A DNA stretch of 64,000 bases from Streptomyces sp. APSN-46.1 (GTDB lineage Bacteria > Actinomycetota > Actinomycetes > Streptomycetales > Streptomycetaceae). The notes under the pieces are model-generated. The model worked only from the letters and a program-made list of their open reading frames with translations. It made no database searches and had not been told where the DNA came from. This document shows positions 16,395 through 24,490 of this stretch, in pieces. Every line of letters starts with the position of its first letter. Position 1 is the first letter of the stretch. The position numbers were made by a program, and so were the translations under genes. The stretch is taken from NCBI RefSeq assembly GCF_022815725.1, contig NZ_JALGRF010000001.1, positions 1 to 64,000 on the forward strand, in the 5' to 3' direction.

Positions 16395-17414
16395 ATGGGT
16401 GCTGCCGGACATGCGATCGAGCTGGAGGCCGGAGGGCGGACGGTACGACTGTCCAACCCGGACAAGGTGTACTTCCCGGAGCGCGGGCTCACCAAGAGGG
16501 ACGTGGCCGAGTACTACCTCGCCGTCGCGCCCGGCATCACGCGCGCCCTGCGCAACCGCCCCACGACCCTTGAGCGGTATCCGGAGGGGGTGGAGGGGGA
16601 GTCCTTCTTCCAGAAGCGTGCCCCGAAGAACCTGCCCGACTGGATTCCGACCGCCCACATCGCCTTCCCGAGCGGGCGCACGGCCGATGAGATCTGCCCG
16701 ACCGAGCCGGCCGCCGTCCTGTGGGCCGCCAATCTGGGCTGCCTCACCTTCCACCCCTGGCCGGTGCGCCGCGAGGACACGGACCGCCCCGACGAACTGC
16801 GTATCGACCTGGACCCGCAGCCGGGCACCGACTACCACCACGCGGTGGCGGCCGCCCATGAACTGCGCACGGTGCTGGAGCAGTTGGGCCTGCGCGGCTG
16901 GCCCAAAACCTCCGGCGGCCGCGGCCTGCACGTATTCGTGCCCATCGCACCGCGCTGGACCTTCACCGAGGTCCGGCGGTGCGCGATCACCCTCGGCCGG
17001 GAACTGGAGCGCCGGATGCCGGGCAAGGTCACCACGGCCTGGTGGAAGGAGGAGCGTGGCGAGCGGATCTTCGTCGACTACAACCAGACCGCGCGCGACC
17101 GGACGATCGCCTCGGCGTACTCCGTCCGCCCACGCCCGCACGCCCCGGTGTCGGCGCCGCTGCGCTGGGAGGAGGTGGACGACGCGGAGCCGCGCGACTT
17201 CGACATCGTGACGATGCCGGTGCGCTTCGCCGAACTCGGTGACCTGCACGCGGACATGGACGAGCACGCCTTCGAGCTGGACGCCGTACTCGAACTCGCG
17301 GAGCGGCATGAACGCGACCACGGCCTGGGCGACATGCCCTACCCGCCCGACTACCCAAAGATGCCGGGCGAGCCGAAGCGGGTCCAGCCCAGCAGGGCCA
17401 AGCGCGAGGAATGA
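16395..17414 (+). CDS. LigD-type DNA polymerase domain protein (NHEJ)
   Basis: 339 residues from ATG 16395; GTG 16386 is an in-frame alternative. The archaeo-eukaryotic primase-like polymerase of LigD fills nucleotides and ribonucleotides at double-strand breaks. Visible are VRLSNPDKVYFPERGLTKRD, the catalytic pair in LRIDLDPQPG (about residues 133-142), SGGRGLHVFVPI with the conserved His, and FVDYNQTARDRTIASAYSVR. Length matches a stand-alone PolDom. It is divergent from the DNA ligase gene, its probable partner. Confidence 0.92.
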   Translation: MGAAGHAIELEAGGRTVRLSNPDKVYFPERGLTKRDVAEYYLAVAPGITRALRNRPTTLERYPEGVEGESFFQKRAPKNLPDWIPTAHIAFPSGRTADEICPTEPAAVLWAANLGCLTFHPWPVRREDTDRPDELRIDLDPQPGTDYHHAVAAAHELRTVLEQLGLRGWPKTSGGRGLHVFVPIAPRWTFTEVRRCAITLGRELERRMPGKVTTAWWKEERGERIFVDYNQTARDRTIASAYSVRPRPHAPVSAPLRWEEVDDAEPRDFDIVTMPVRFAELGDLHADMDEHAFELDAVLELAERHERDHGLGDMPYPPDYPKMPGEPKRVQPSRAKREE

Positions 17415-17435
17415 CCTGCGGCTATCGTGCGAAGC

Positions 17436-17975
17436 GTGACCCGTTCCGCGCAGCGCCCCCTGCTCTTTCTCGATGTGGACGGACCGCTCATCCCGTTCGG
17501 GGCGACCGGGCAACAGCTCCCTGACGGCTACCCGACGTATCGGTCGAGCCCCACGGAGCCGGCGGGCGACGACGCCCATCCACTGCTGGCCAGGATCAAC
17601 CCCGCCCACGGGCCGCGCCTGGCGGCGCTGGGGTGCGAGCTCGTGTGGGCCACGACCTGGATGGCCGACGCTAACGACTGCGTAGCGCCCCGGCTCGGCC
17701 TGCCGGAGCTTCCCGTCGTCCCGTGGCCGGAGCCGTCCGACGCCGATGGCCGCGGCGGGGTTCACTGGAAAACCCCCGCCCTGGTGGACTGGGCCGATGG
17801 ACGCCCGTTCGCCTGGGTCGACGACGAGATCACCGACGTCGACCGGGCCTGGGTGGCCGCGGCCCATCCCGGAAGGGCTCTCCTCCACCGTGTCGACCAC
17901 CGCCGAGGCCTGACGGACGCGGACTTCGCGACCCTCGCCGCATGGCTGCGCCCTGGGGCGCCCCAGCGGTTGTGA
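17436..17975 (+). CDS. HAD-like hydrolase domain protein
   Basis: 179 residues from GTG 17436, with in-frame GTG 17427 as alternative. The first HAD motif LLFLDVDGPLIPF contains both catalytic Asp residues (DVD). The second-motif region reads LVWATTWMADAN and the acidic motif AWVDDEITDVDRAW gives the Mg2+ ligands. The pattern fits the small HAD domain found in actinomycetes and in RNA-repair-associated proteins. It starts 21 bases after the polymerase gene, so it may be on the same transcript. Substrate unknown. Confidence 0.8.
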   Translation: MTRSAQRPLLFLDVDGPLIPFGATGQQLPDGYPTYRSSPTEPAGDDAHPLLARINPAHGPRLAALGCELVWATTWMADANDCVAPRLGLPELPVVPWPEPSDADGRGGVHWKTPALVDWADGRPFAWVDDEITDVDRAWVAAAHPGRALLHRVDHRRGLTDADFATLAAWLRPGAPQRL

Positions 17976-18009
17976 ACGGCCCGAGGGGGGTGTCCCCCCC
18001 GGCGCCCGG

Positions 18010-18231
18010 GTCGCACCAGGCCTGGCCGGGCGAGCGGCGTTCGCGCTGTTCGTTCGGCCCATCGGCCGGCTCCGGCTCCGCCCCGACGAGGCGGAGGTGA
18101 TGGCCGAGGCCGTGGAGGGCATACCCGTCACCACGTACCGCTGGGGGGAGGGCGGCCGGCCCGTCCTGGTGGTGCACGGCTGGAGCTCACGCGCGTCGAG
18201 GTTCGCCGCAACCGTGGTGTCGTTCCTGACG
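18010..18231 (+). pseudogene. alpha/beta-hydrolase fragment
   Basis: In frame 1 the translation reads VAPGLAGRAAFALFVRPIGR, then PVTTYRWGEGGRPVLVVHGW and SSRASRFAA. This is the N-terminal third of an alpha/beta-hydrolase including the HGW oxyanion-hole region. There is no start codon with a ribosome binding site at the left, and after about 18231 the frame turns into unrelated residues, so the nucleophile Ser, Asp and His are absent. The TetR gene next door may once have regulated it. Confidence 0.7.
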
Positions 18232-18304
18232 ACGGCCCCCCTACGACCGCCAACCGGGCCACCGCCGAAACGGCCCGCCAGGACGTGCGTCGAGACCCGA
18301 TGTC

Positions 18305-18967
18305 CTAGACGGGGGAGTTGACGGGCGACGGGCGGTCCGGGAGGGCGTCCGGGGCGGCCGCCACCGCGCGCAGGCGGGAGAGGATGCCGCGGCCCGCCCG
18401 TTCGTAGGCCACCGGGTCCTCGTGCAGCACGGAATGCGCGTTGGCCAGCTCCATCAGCGCGATGATCTCGAAAGCCAGCTGCGGCACTTCCGCGGCGTCG
18501 GTCCCCTCGCGGAAGCCACCCGTCAGCCGTGCCTCGTCCAGGAGCCGCTCCACGTACCGCGTCCAGTCGGACCGGGCCTTGGCGATCTCGTCGTGTACGG
18601 CGCCCGGCCGCGAGTCGAACTCAGCGGCGGCGGAGCAGAAGAGGCATCCGCCGGGGAACACGCGGCCCGCGGAGTAGTCGATCCAGCGCTCGCACAGCCG
18701 CCAGACCTTGTCCAGACCGGCCGGCTCCGCGCGTACGGGCCGCACGACCAGGTCCGTGAACACGTCGGTGGCGGCACGGACGGTGGCGAGCTGCAGATCC
18801 TCCTTGGAGCCGAAGAGCGCGAAGACCCCGCTCTTGCTCAGGCCCAGATCCGTGGCGATCTTCCCCAGGGACAAGCCCTCCAGGCCGTCCACCGAGGCGA
18901 TGCTCATGGTCCGCTGGAGAACGGTCCGCCGCGTCCGGTTTCCGCGCTCCACACGTCCGTCGGCCAT
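18305..18967 (-). CDS. TetR family transcriptional regulator
   Basis: 220 residues from ATG 18967. The N-terminal HTH (about residues 12-55) contains the family pattern LGLSKSGVFALFGSKEDLQLATV. The C-terminal ligand domain includes VFPGGCLFCSAAAEFDSRPG, typical of the TetR subgroup with a conserved GCxxxxA segment. A partly palindromic site lies just upstream. It faces the VOC-family gene and the remains of an alpha/beta-hydrolase lie downstream, so its target may be the former, the latter or only itself. Confidence 0.9.
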   Translation of the reverse strand: MADGRVERGNRTRRTVLQRTMSIASVDGLEGLSLGKIATDLGLSKSGVFALFGSKEDLQLATVRAATDVFTDLVVRPVRAEPAGLDKVWRLCERWIDYSAGRVFPGGCLFCSAAAEFDSRPGAVHDEIAKARSDWTRYVERLLDEARLTGGFREGTDAAEVPQLAFEIIALMELANAHSVLHEDPVAYERAGRGILSRLRAVAAAPDALPDRPSPVNSPV

Positions 18968-18978
18968 GCGGCCATCTT

Positions 18979-18996
18979 AACGAACGCACGGTCGTT
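18979..18996. promoter_or_regulatory. TetR-type operator AACGAACGCACGGTCGTT
   Basis: The 18-base site has AACGA and TCGTT arms and 14 of 18 bases match its reverse complement. It begins 12 bases upstream of the tetR start codon. It lies where auto-repression would block transcription. Confidence 0.55.
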
Positions 18997-19084
18997 CACC
19001 CTGTGGAGCGGCCGCTGTCAGGGGGGGGTGGGATGCTCGAAGAGGACTGCGGAAGCCAGGCCGGGGACGGAAGGAGAAGGTGCC

Positions 19085-19879
19085 ATGCTCACGACGCAAT
19101 ACAAGGACGGCTCCCCGAACTGGGTGGACCTCGGCGCACCGGACATCGAAGGCGCCGCCGCGTTCTACGCGGGCCTCTTCGGCTGGCATTACCAGCCCGG
19201 CGGCGAGGAAGTCGGCAGATACGGGATGTTCCGGCTCGACGGCAAGACGGTCGCGGGCGGTATGACCGTCACGCCGGACCAGGGCCCCGCGGCGTGGACG
19301 GTGTACTTCCAGAGCTCCGACGCGGATGCCACGGCGGCGGCCGTGACCAAGGCGGGCGGCGCGGTGGTGTTCGAGCCGATGGATGTCATGGACTTCGGCC
19401 GCATGGCGATATTCAACGACCCGGCCGGGGTCACCTTCGCGACCTGGCAGCCGAGGGGGAACACGGGCCTGGACGTGGTGACCGAGGTCAACACCCTGTG
19501 CTGGACGGAGCTCTACACGGGCGATGTGGCCGCGGCGGCCGATTTCTACCGCTCGGTCTTCGGCTGGGAGATCTCCGAGACGTCGTTCGAGGGCGGCACC
19601 TACACCATGGTCAAGCCGGCGGGGACGACGGACGACGAGGCGTTCGGCGGCCTGGTGCCGATCGCGGCGGACCCCGTGGAGGATGCCGACCAGCCGTACT
19701 GGGCCCCGTACTTCGAGGTCGCCGACTGCGATCTGACGGCGGCGAAGGCGGAGCAGTCGGGCGGCAAGGTCCGGCTGACGCCGGTGTTCATGGAGGGCGT
19801 CGGCCGCTTCGCCAAGCTCGCGGATCCCTTCGGGGCGAGATTCTCGGTGATAGCCAGTGCGCCGGCGGCGGGTGCGTGA
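19085..19879 (+). CDS. VOC family protein with two glyoxalase-like domains
   Basis: 264 residues from ATG 19085, preceded by AAGGAGAAGG. Two repeats of the vicinal oxygen chelate fold are visible: residues about 10-125 (WVDLGAPDIEGAAAFYAGLFGW) and about 138-260 (WTELYTGDVAAAADFYRSVF). Each carries the beta-alpha-beta-beta-beta pattern; a clear His/Glu metal set is not obvious. In Streptomyces such tandem proteins are annotated as glyoxalase or hydroxylase family, without a known substrate. Possibly controlled by the divergent TetR. Confidence 0.87.
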   Translation: MLTTQYKDGSPNWVDLGAPDIEGAAAFYAGLFGWHYQPGGEEVGRYGMFRLDGKTVAGGMTVTPDQGPAAWTVYFQSSDADATAAAVTKAGGAVVFEPMDVMDFGRMAIFNDPAGVTFATWQPRGNTGLDVVTEVNTLCWTELYTGDVAAAADFYRSVFGWEISETSFEGGTYTMVKPAGTTDDEAFGGLVPIAADPVEDADQPYWAPYFEVADCDLTAAKAEQSGGKVRLTPVFMEGVGRFAKLADPFGARFSVIASAPAAGA

Positions 19880-19935
19880 ACGCGTGTTGATCAGCTGTTG
19901 ATCGGACGTCCATCAGGGGCGGTCAGTCTCGGCAC

Positions 19936-20190
19936 ATGTCGATGAACACGAGTGAGCGGACGACGACCGCCACTGCCCCCGCTTGGTACGAACTCGCTCT
20001 GTGCGCCCAGACGGGCCCGGGGTTCTTCTTCCCGGAGCCTGGCTCCTCGCTGCGCGACGCGAAGCGGCTGTGCGGTGCGTGCGAGGGGCGGGCGGCCTGC
20101 CTGGAGTACGCCTTGGCGAACGACGAGCGCTTCGGCGTCTGGGGCGGCCTCTCGGAATCCGAACGCCTCGCGCTGCGCCCGCGCGACTGA
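19936..20190 (+). CDS. WhiB family Fe-S transcription regulator
   Basis: 84 residues from ATG 19936. Four Cys follow the pattern C-x22-C-x2-C-x5-C (LCAQ, LCGAC, AACL), binding a [4Fe-4S] cluster. The turn motif FGVWGGL and the segment SESERLALR complete the family signature. The protein ends directly after this motif (RPRD), so the basic C-terminal DNA-binding tail of classical Wbl proteins is nearly missing. The upstream region has an 11-base tandem TGTTGATC(AGC/GGA) at about 19888-19909. Closest class by eye is WhiB/WblE-like, not certain. Confidence 0.9.
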   Translation: MSMNTSERTTTATAPAWYELALCAQTGPGFFFPEPGSSLRDAKRLCGACEGRAACLEYALANDERFGVWGGLSESERLALRPRD

Positions 20191-20237
20191 ATGACGGTCG
20201 GAGGCTGATCCCACGCCACTTTGGCGAGCAGGGAGCC

Positions 20238-20462
20238 TCACAGGAGCACCTCCGCGATGCGCGAGACGACGACGCGCGGGCTGTCCGGGTAGGACGTGGG
20301 GAGACTTCGGTGCGCCTCGGAACCCGGCCATGGCGAGGGCGGTGCGTGCCATGAGCAGCGCCAGCTGCTGCCCAGGGCTTCGGCGATTCCGTCCATTGCG
20401 GCCCGGTCGCCCGGACCGATGTCGTGGAAGCCCGGCGGAAGCCGGAACCAGACAGGTGGCAT
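20238..20462 (-). pseudogene. internally deleted relic, third member of decayed WXG-like locus
   Basis: The reading starts well with MPPVWFRLPPGFHDIGPGD and continues to about residue 31. It then passes through a junction where the frames LALLMARTALAMAG and, further on, SPRVVVSRIAEVLL appear in different frames. The last piece ends in TGA at 20238. The pattern suggests a longer protein whose middle was deleted with frameshifts. It directly follows the preceding relic (GTGATGCC junction), as in an operon. Confidence 0.55.
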
Positions 20463-21122
20463 CACGGCCTGATCACCGACCAGACGTGGGCGGTCTTCGC
20501 GCCGGCGGAAGGGGCCTCGTCCAGTACACCGCGGACACCGTCTGCCGCTGTGGAGCTGTGCTCGACGGTTTTGTTGTCGGCGGCGTAGTCGAGAGTAGCC
20601 GTCCCCGTGCCCACCGCCGGCTCGTCTCTTGGGCCGACGTTCGGAGCGCCCATGCCGTGAGAGGGATCTCCACCACCCGCAGTTCGTCGGCGGTCGACCA
20701 CGTCGTACGGGCGAACGGCCGTGCGCCGGATCCCGAGCCCGCCAGGGCGCCGGCCTCGGGGGCGGCGGCCATGGCGGCGCGAGCCGCGATCGCGCCGGCC
20801 TTCACGCCGGCGGCGACCGCCGCCACGCCGGGGACGGCGCCGGCGGTGTCGCCGAGGAGGGTGACCCCGGCGCCAGCCGGTCCGCCGCGGAGTTCAGGGT
20901 TCGCGCCACCCGGCGGGCCGCGGCTCGCGTGCCAGCCGACGGGCATCGGCGAGGGCGTGCTCCGTTGTGGCCGCGGCGGCCTGGGACTCGTAGCGGGCGG
21001 CCAGCGAGCGGTGATCGACCAGGGTGTCTTGCCACGCGGTGAGCTGCTGGGCCGCCTCCGCCAGCGAGGTGTGCGCCGCGCGCAGACAGCGCGGCGGCTC
21101 CCGCGACCGCGCTGGTGTTCAC
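20463..21122 (-). pseudogene. frameshifted gene(s) of decayed WXG-like locus
   Basis: GTG 21122 overlaps the stop of the small gene upstream and begins VNTSAVAGAAAL. After an apparent 4-base insertion near 21085 the coherent sequence continues in another frame with HTSLAEAAQQLTAWQDTLVD and SLAARYESQAAA. It shifts again near 20930 to ARTLNSAADRLAPG, then GVTLLGDTAGAVPGVAAVAA. A last shift leads to APNVGPRDEPAVGTGTATLD and AGAKTAHVWSVIRP, ending at 20463. At least three frame changes are needed, so the gene (or two fused genes) is inactive. Confidence 0.6.
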
Positions 21123-21340
21123 GCCTTCGCGGACCGTCTGACGCGTTCGGCCAGGTCGCGCGTGCCGTACGCCCGTCTCTCCTGGAAGCCGTCACACGCC
21201 GCGTCGAGGTCCGCGGTGCCCAGCTGGTCGGCCCGGACGTGGCTCAGCGCGCTCCGCGCCTCCCGCAGGGAGGTCAGCGAGGCGTCGAGGGCGCCCGAGA
21301 GGCGGGCCAGCTGGTCGATGTCCACCCGGAGGAAGGTCAT
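21119..21340 (-). CDS. small WXG100-like protein, probably truncated
   Basis: 73 residues from ATG 21340 (GGAGG upstream reads on the - strand are weak). The sequence MTFLRVDIDQLARLSGALDA and the segment ACDGFQERRAYG resemble the small helical proteins of WXG100/ESX type, with the usual Trp position occupied by Arg. After RRAYGTRDLAERV the ending is short and basic, suggesting loss of the C-terminus. It heads a leftward group whose other members are clearly broken. Confidence 0.5.
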   Translation of the reverse strand: MTFLRVDIDQLARLSGALDASLTSLREARSALSHVRADQLGTADLDAACDGFQERRAYGTRDLAERVRRSAKA

Positions 21341-21350
21341 GACGCGAAAC

Positions 21351-21375
21351 CCTGGCAGAGCACGGCTCTGCCAGG
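21351..21375 (-). terminator. terminator after the desaturase gene
   Basis: A perfect 11-bp stem CCTGGCAGAGC/GCTCTGCCAGG with loop ACG lies 38 bases beyond the desaturase stop (21413). It would end the leftward transcript before the WXG-like relic genes. Confidence 0.65.
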
Positions 21376-21412
21376 GCAATCGTCGTCACCCGCCCGAGCG
21401 GGCGGAGACCGG

Positions 21413-22384
21413 TCAGCCCTTGCGGGCGGCGATGCGCGCCGCGCGGGCGGCCAGGCGCTCGTCGAACTTGCGGGCCTCGGAGTCCAGGCCGTTCATGAAC
21501 AGGCCGAGCTCCTCCTGGGCCTTCTGGCCGTCCGGGCCCAGGCCGTCGATGTCCATGATCTTCAGGAAGCGGATCACCGGGCTCAGCACGTCGTCGTGGT
21601 GGATCCGCAGGTTGTAGACCCCGCCGATCGCCATCTGCGCGGCCATCCGCTCGAAGCCCGGCATGCCGTGTCCGGGCATCCGGAAGTTGACCACGACGTC
21701 GCGTACGGCCTGCATCGTCAGGTCCGGGGCCAGCTCGAAGGCGGCGCCCAGCAGGTTGCGGTAGAAGACCATGTGCAGGTTCTCGTCCTGCGCGATGCGG
21801 GCGAGCATCCGGTCGCAGACCGGGTCGCCGGACTGGTGGCCGGTGTTCCGGTGCGAGATGCGGGTCGCGAGCTCCTGGAAGGCGACGTACGCGACGGAGT
21901 GCAGCATCGAGTGGCGGTTGTCGGACTCGAAGCCCTCCGACATGTGCTGCATCCGGAAGGCTTCCAGCTTGTCCGGGTCCACGGCGCGCGAGGCCAGCAG
22001 GTAGTCGCGCATCACGATGCCGTGGCGGCCCTCCTCGGCGGTCCAGCGGTGCACCCACGTGCCCCAGGCGCCGTTGCGGCCGAAGAGCGTCGCGATCTCG
22101 TGGTGGTAGCTGGGGAGGTTGTCCTCGGTCAGCAGGTTCACGACCAGCGCGATCTTGCCGATGTCGGTGACCTTGGACTGCTCCGGGTCCCAGGCCTCGC
22201 CGTCCTCGAAGAAGCCCGGGAAGTTCCGGCCGTCGCTCCACGGGACGTACTCGTGGGGCATCCAGTCCTTGGTGACCTTCAGATGGCGGTTGAGCTCCTT
22301 CTCGACCACCTCTTCCAGCGCGTACAGCAGCTTGGCGTCGGTCCACGCCTCCGAGCTGCCGAGGAGGGGAGAGGTGATCGTCAC
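21413..22384 (-). CDS. acyl-ACP desaturase
   Basis: 323 residues from GTG 22384, chosen because AGGAG lies five bases upstream. Soluble diiron desaturases of the plant stearoyl-ACP type introduce a cis double bond into acyl chains on ACP. The two metal motifs are EEGRHG (E-E-x-R-H, about residue 118) and DENLHM (D-E-x-x-H, about residue 204), with a helix E in LALEEVVEKELNRH-like sequence at the start. Length matches actinobacterial DesA1/DesA2. Electron transfer partners are not adjacent. A large palindrome covers its promoter. Confidence 0.92.
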   Translation of the reverse strand: MTITSPLLGSSEAWTDAKLLYALEEVVEKELNRHLKVTKDWMPHEYVPWSDGRNFPGFFEDGEAWDPEQSKVTDIGKIALVVNLLTEDNLPSYHHEIATLFGRNGAWGTWVHRWTAEEGRHGIVMRDYLLASRAVDPDKLEAFRMQHMSEGFESDNRHSMLHSVAYVAFQELATRISHRNTGHQSGDPVCDRMLARIAQDENLHMVFYRNLLGAAFELAPDLTMQAVRDVVVNFRMPGHGMPGFERMAAQMAIGGVYNLRIHHDDVLSPVIRFLKIMDIDGLGPDGQKAQEELGLFMNGLDSEARKFDERLAARAARIAARKG

Positions 22385-22410
22385 GGGTACTCCTGGGGAC
22401 AAAGCGAATT

Positions 22411-22443
22411 ACCTACGGTTCCGTAGCCTACGAACCCGTAGGT
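22411..22443. promoter_or_regulatory. 33-bp palindromic operator upstream of the desaturase
   Basis: The site runs ACCTACGGTTCCGTAG, then C, then CTACGAACCCGTAGGT; 28 of 33 bases are symmetric. Each half also contains its own inverted repeat (CTACGG-TTC-CGTAG and CTACG-AAC-CCGTAG), so two dimers could bind side by side, as TetR-type lipid regulators do. It lies 27 bases upstream of the start codon. Confidence 0.65.
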
Positions 22444-22593
22444 TAAGCGCGACGTCAAGGCCAGCCAAGCCCCAGGTGTACCTATGCCCGGTTACATCCG
22501 GTTATCTGTGCAGTTTGAGGGGCGACTACGAGGGAAAACGAGAGCCCAAAGTCACGCCGAGAGGTGGTCCGCCTTTCCGCCTTGACGGCTGAG

Positions 22594-24252
22594 CTACTCG
22601 TGCCACAGCGACTCCCGGACCTCCTCGGCGGTGGTCGGCCGTAGCTCCCCGTCGAGCAGCAGCCACCGTGTGATGCCGATCGACTCCAGGAACGGCACGT
22701 CATGGCTCGCCACCACGAGCGCGCCCTCGTACGACTCCAGTGCGCCGGTCAGCTGCCGTACGCTCGCCAGGTCCAGGTTGTTCGTCGGCTCGTCCAGCAT
22801 CAGCAGCTGCGGAGCCGGCTCCGCCAGCAGCAGAGCCGCCAGCGCGGCCCGGAACCGCTCGCCGCCCGACAGGGTGCCGGCCCGCCGGTCCGCCCGGGCA
22901 CCCCGGAACAGGAAGTGCGCGAGCCGCGCCCGGATCAGGTTGTTCGTGGCGTGCGGGGCGAACCGCGCCACGTTCTCCACCACCGAACGGTCGTCGTCCA
23001 GTACGTCCGCGTCCAGCCGCTGCGGCAGGAAGCGCGTCGGAACGTGCGTCACCGATTCCCCGGACACCGGCCGGACGAGCCCGGCCACCGTACGCAGCAG
23101 GGTGGTCTTGCCCGAGCCGTTGCGGCCCACGAGCGCGATGCGCTCGGGGCCCCGCAGCTCCCATTCGCCGGCGACCCTGGCCCCGTGCGCGAGGTGGAGA
23201 CCGCTCAGGGTCAGGACCCGTCGGCCCGGATGAACCTGGGTGGCGGGCAGCTCGATACGGATCTCCGCATCGTCCCGGACGGCCTCCACCGCCTGATCCA
23301 GGCGCTCCCGGGCGTCCGCGAGCTTCTCGGTGTGCATGATGCGGTGCTTGCCGGCCGACTCCTGCGCCGCACGCTTGCGGGCGCCCATGACGATCTTCGG
23401 CTCGCGCTTGTTGTCGTTCATCTTCTGGCCGTACCGCTTGCGGCGGGCCAACTTGACGTGTGCGTCCGCCAGTTCCCGCTTCTGCCGCTGTACGTCGGCC
23501 TCCGCGACCCGGACCATCCGCTCGGCCGCGTCCTGCTCGGCCGCCAGCATCGCCTCGTAGTCGGTGAAGTTCCCGCCGTACCAGCGGACTTCGCCCTCGC
23601 GCAGCTCGGCGATCTGGTCGACCCGGTCCAGCAGCTCCCGGTCGTGGCTGACCAGGATCATCACCCCGGACCAGGACTCGACCGCCGCGTACAGGCGGCG
23701 ACGGGCCCGCAGGTCCAGGTTGTTGGTGGGCTCGTCGAGCAGCAGGACGTCCGGTCGGGCGAGCAGCAGGGCCGCCAGCCGGAGCAGCACGGACTCCCCG
23801 CCGGACAGTTCACCGACGGTGCGGTCCAGGCCGATCCGGGCGAGCCCGAGCTGGTCGAGCGTGGCCAGGGCCCGCTCCTCCACATCCCAGTCGTCGCCGA
23901 CGGCGGCGAAGTTCGCCTCGGTGGCCTCGCCCGCCTCGATGGCGTGCAGGGCGGCGCGGGCGGTGTCGATGCCGAGCGCCCGGTCCACACGGAGTCCGGT
24001 GTCGAGGGTGACGTTCTGCGGGAGGTAGTCGATCGTGCCGGCGGTGGCGGTATGGCCGTCGGACGGGGTCAGTTCACCGGCGATGAGCTTCAACAGGGTT
24101 GACTTCCCACAGCCGTTGAGGCCGATCAGGCCGGTGCGACCGGGGCCGACGGTCAAGTCGAATGCGTCGAAGACCGGGGTCCCGTCGGGCCAGTCGAAGG
24201 ACAGCGCGGAGCAGGTGACGAAAGCGGGGGTGTGCGCATGGGCATGGCTCAT
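22594..24252 (-). CDS. ABC-F family ATP-binding protein
   Basis: 552 residues from ATG 24252, six bases after GGAGG; an in-frame ATG at 24318 lacks a site. Two ABC cassettes without membrane helices are present: Walker A GLNGCGKST (about residue 43) and GRNGSGKT (about 372), signatures LSGGE in both, and DEPTNNLDL twice. The linker between them (about 245-330) is Lys/Arg-rich and helical, as in ribosome-binding ABC-F proteins, some of which protect ribosomes from antibiotics. The stop region is close to a gap of 209 bases before the desaturase. A second ABC-F gene is at 52049-53686. Confidence 0.92.
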   Translation of the reverse strand: MSHAHAHTPAFVTCSALSFDWPDGTPVFDAFDLTVGPGRTGLIGLNGCGKSTLLKLIAGELTPSDGHTATAGTIDYLPQNVTLDTGLRVDRALGIDTARAALHAIEAGEATEANFAAVGDDWDVEERALATLDQLGLARIGLDRTVGELSGGESVLLRLAALLLARPDVLLLDEPTNNLDLRARRRLYAAVESWSGVMILVSHDRELLDRVDQIAELREGEVRWYGGNFTDYEAMLAAEQDAAERMVRVAEADVQRQKRELADAHVKLARRKRYGQKMNDNKREPKIVMGARKRAAQESAGKHRIMHTEKLADARERLDQAVEAVRDDAEIRIELPATQVHPGRRVLTLSGLHLAHGARVAGEWELRGPERIALVGRNGSGKTTLLRTVAGLVRPVSGESVTHVPTRFLPQRLDADVLDDDRSVVENVARFAPHATNNLIRARLAHFLFRGARADRRAGTLSGGERFRAALAALLLAEPAPQLLMLDEPTNNLDLASVRQLTGALESYEGALVVASHDVPFLESIGITRWLLLDGELRPTTAEEVRESLWHE

Positions 24253-24404
24253 GGAGGCCTCCAGGTTGCGTGAGTTGGTGCGTGCAACGCGGGGAGACAG
24301 CCGGACCGTGGTCGACATTCCTATGGTGTCGTGGTCGGTGTCTCGGACCTCAGACGAGCAATGTCCTACTCCGTTTCGGCGGCTATGGGGCGTCCACGAA
24401 GTTA

Positions 24405-24424
24405 CGGGCGGCCGGGGCCGCCCG
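24405..24424 (-). terminator. GC hairpin between SsgA-like gene and ABC-F gene
   Basis: CGGGCGGCC and GGCCGCCCG form a 9-bp stem with a two-base loop (or 8 bp with loop CCCG). It lies 67 bases after the SsgA-like stop and about 150 bases before the ABC-F start. It could terminate the former or act as an attenuator in the leader of the latter. Confidence 0.5.
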
Positions 24425-24490
24425 CAAACGAATTAAGGGGGAGTGGGGGGATGGGTGGTGGTGGGTGGTGGGGGCGTCGGGCGCCTCGGA

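Noticed and set aside
16335..18134. Upstream extension of the ligase frame to 18134 on the minus strand
   Set aside because: Residues before ATG 16319 are antisense to the polymerase and HAD genes and show no ligase-family similarity.
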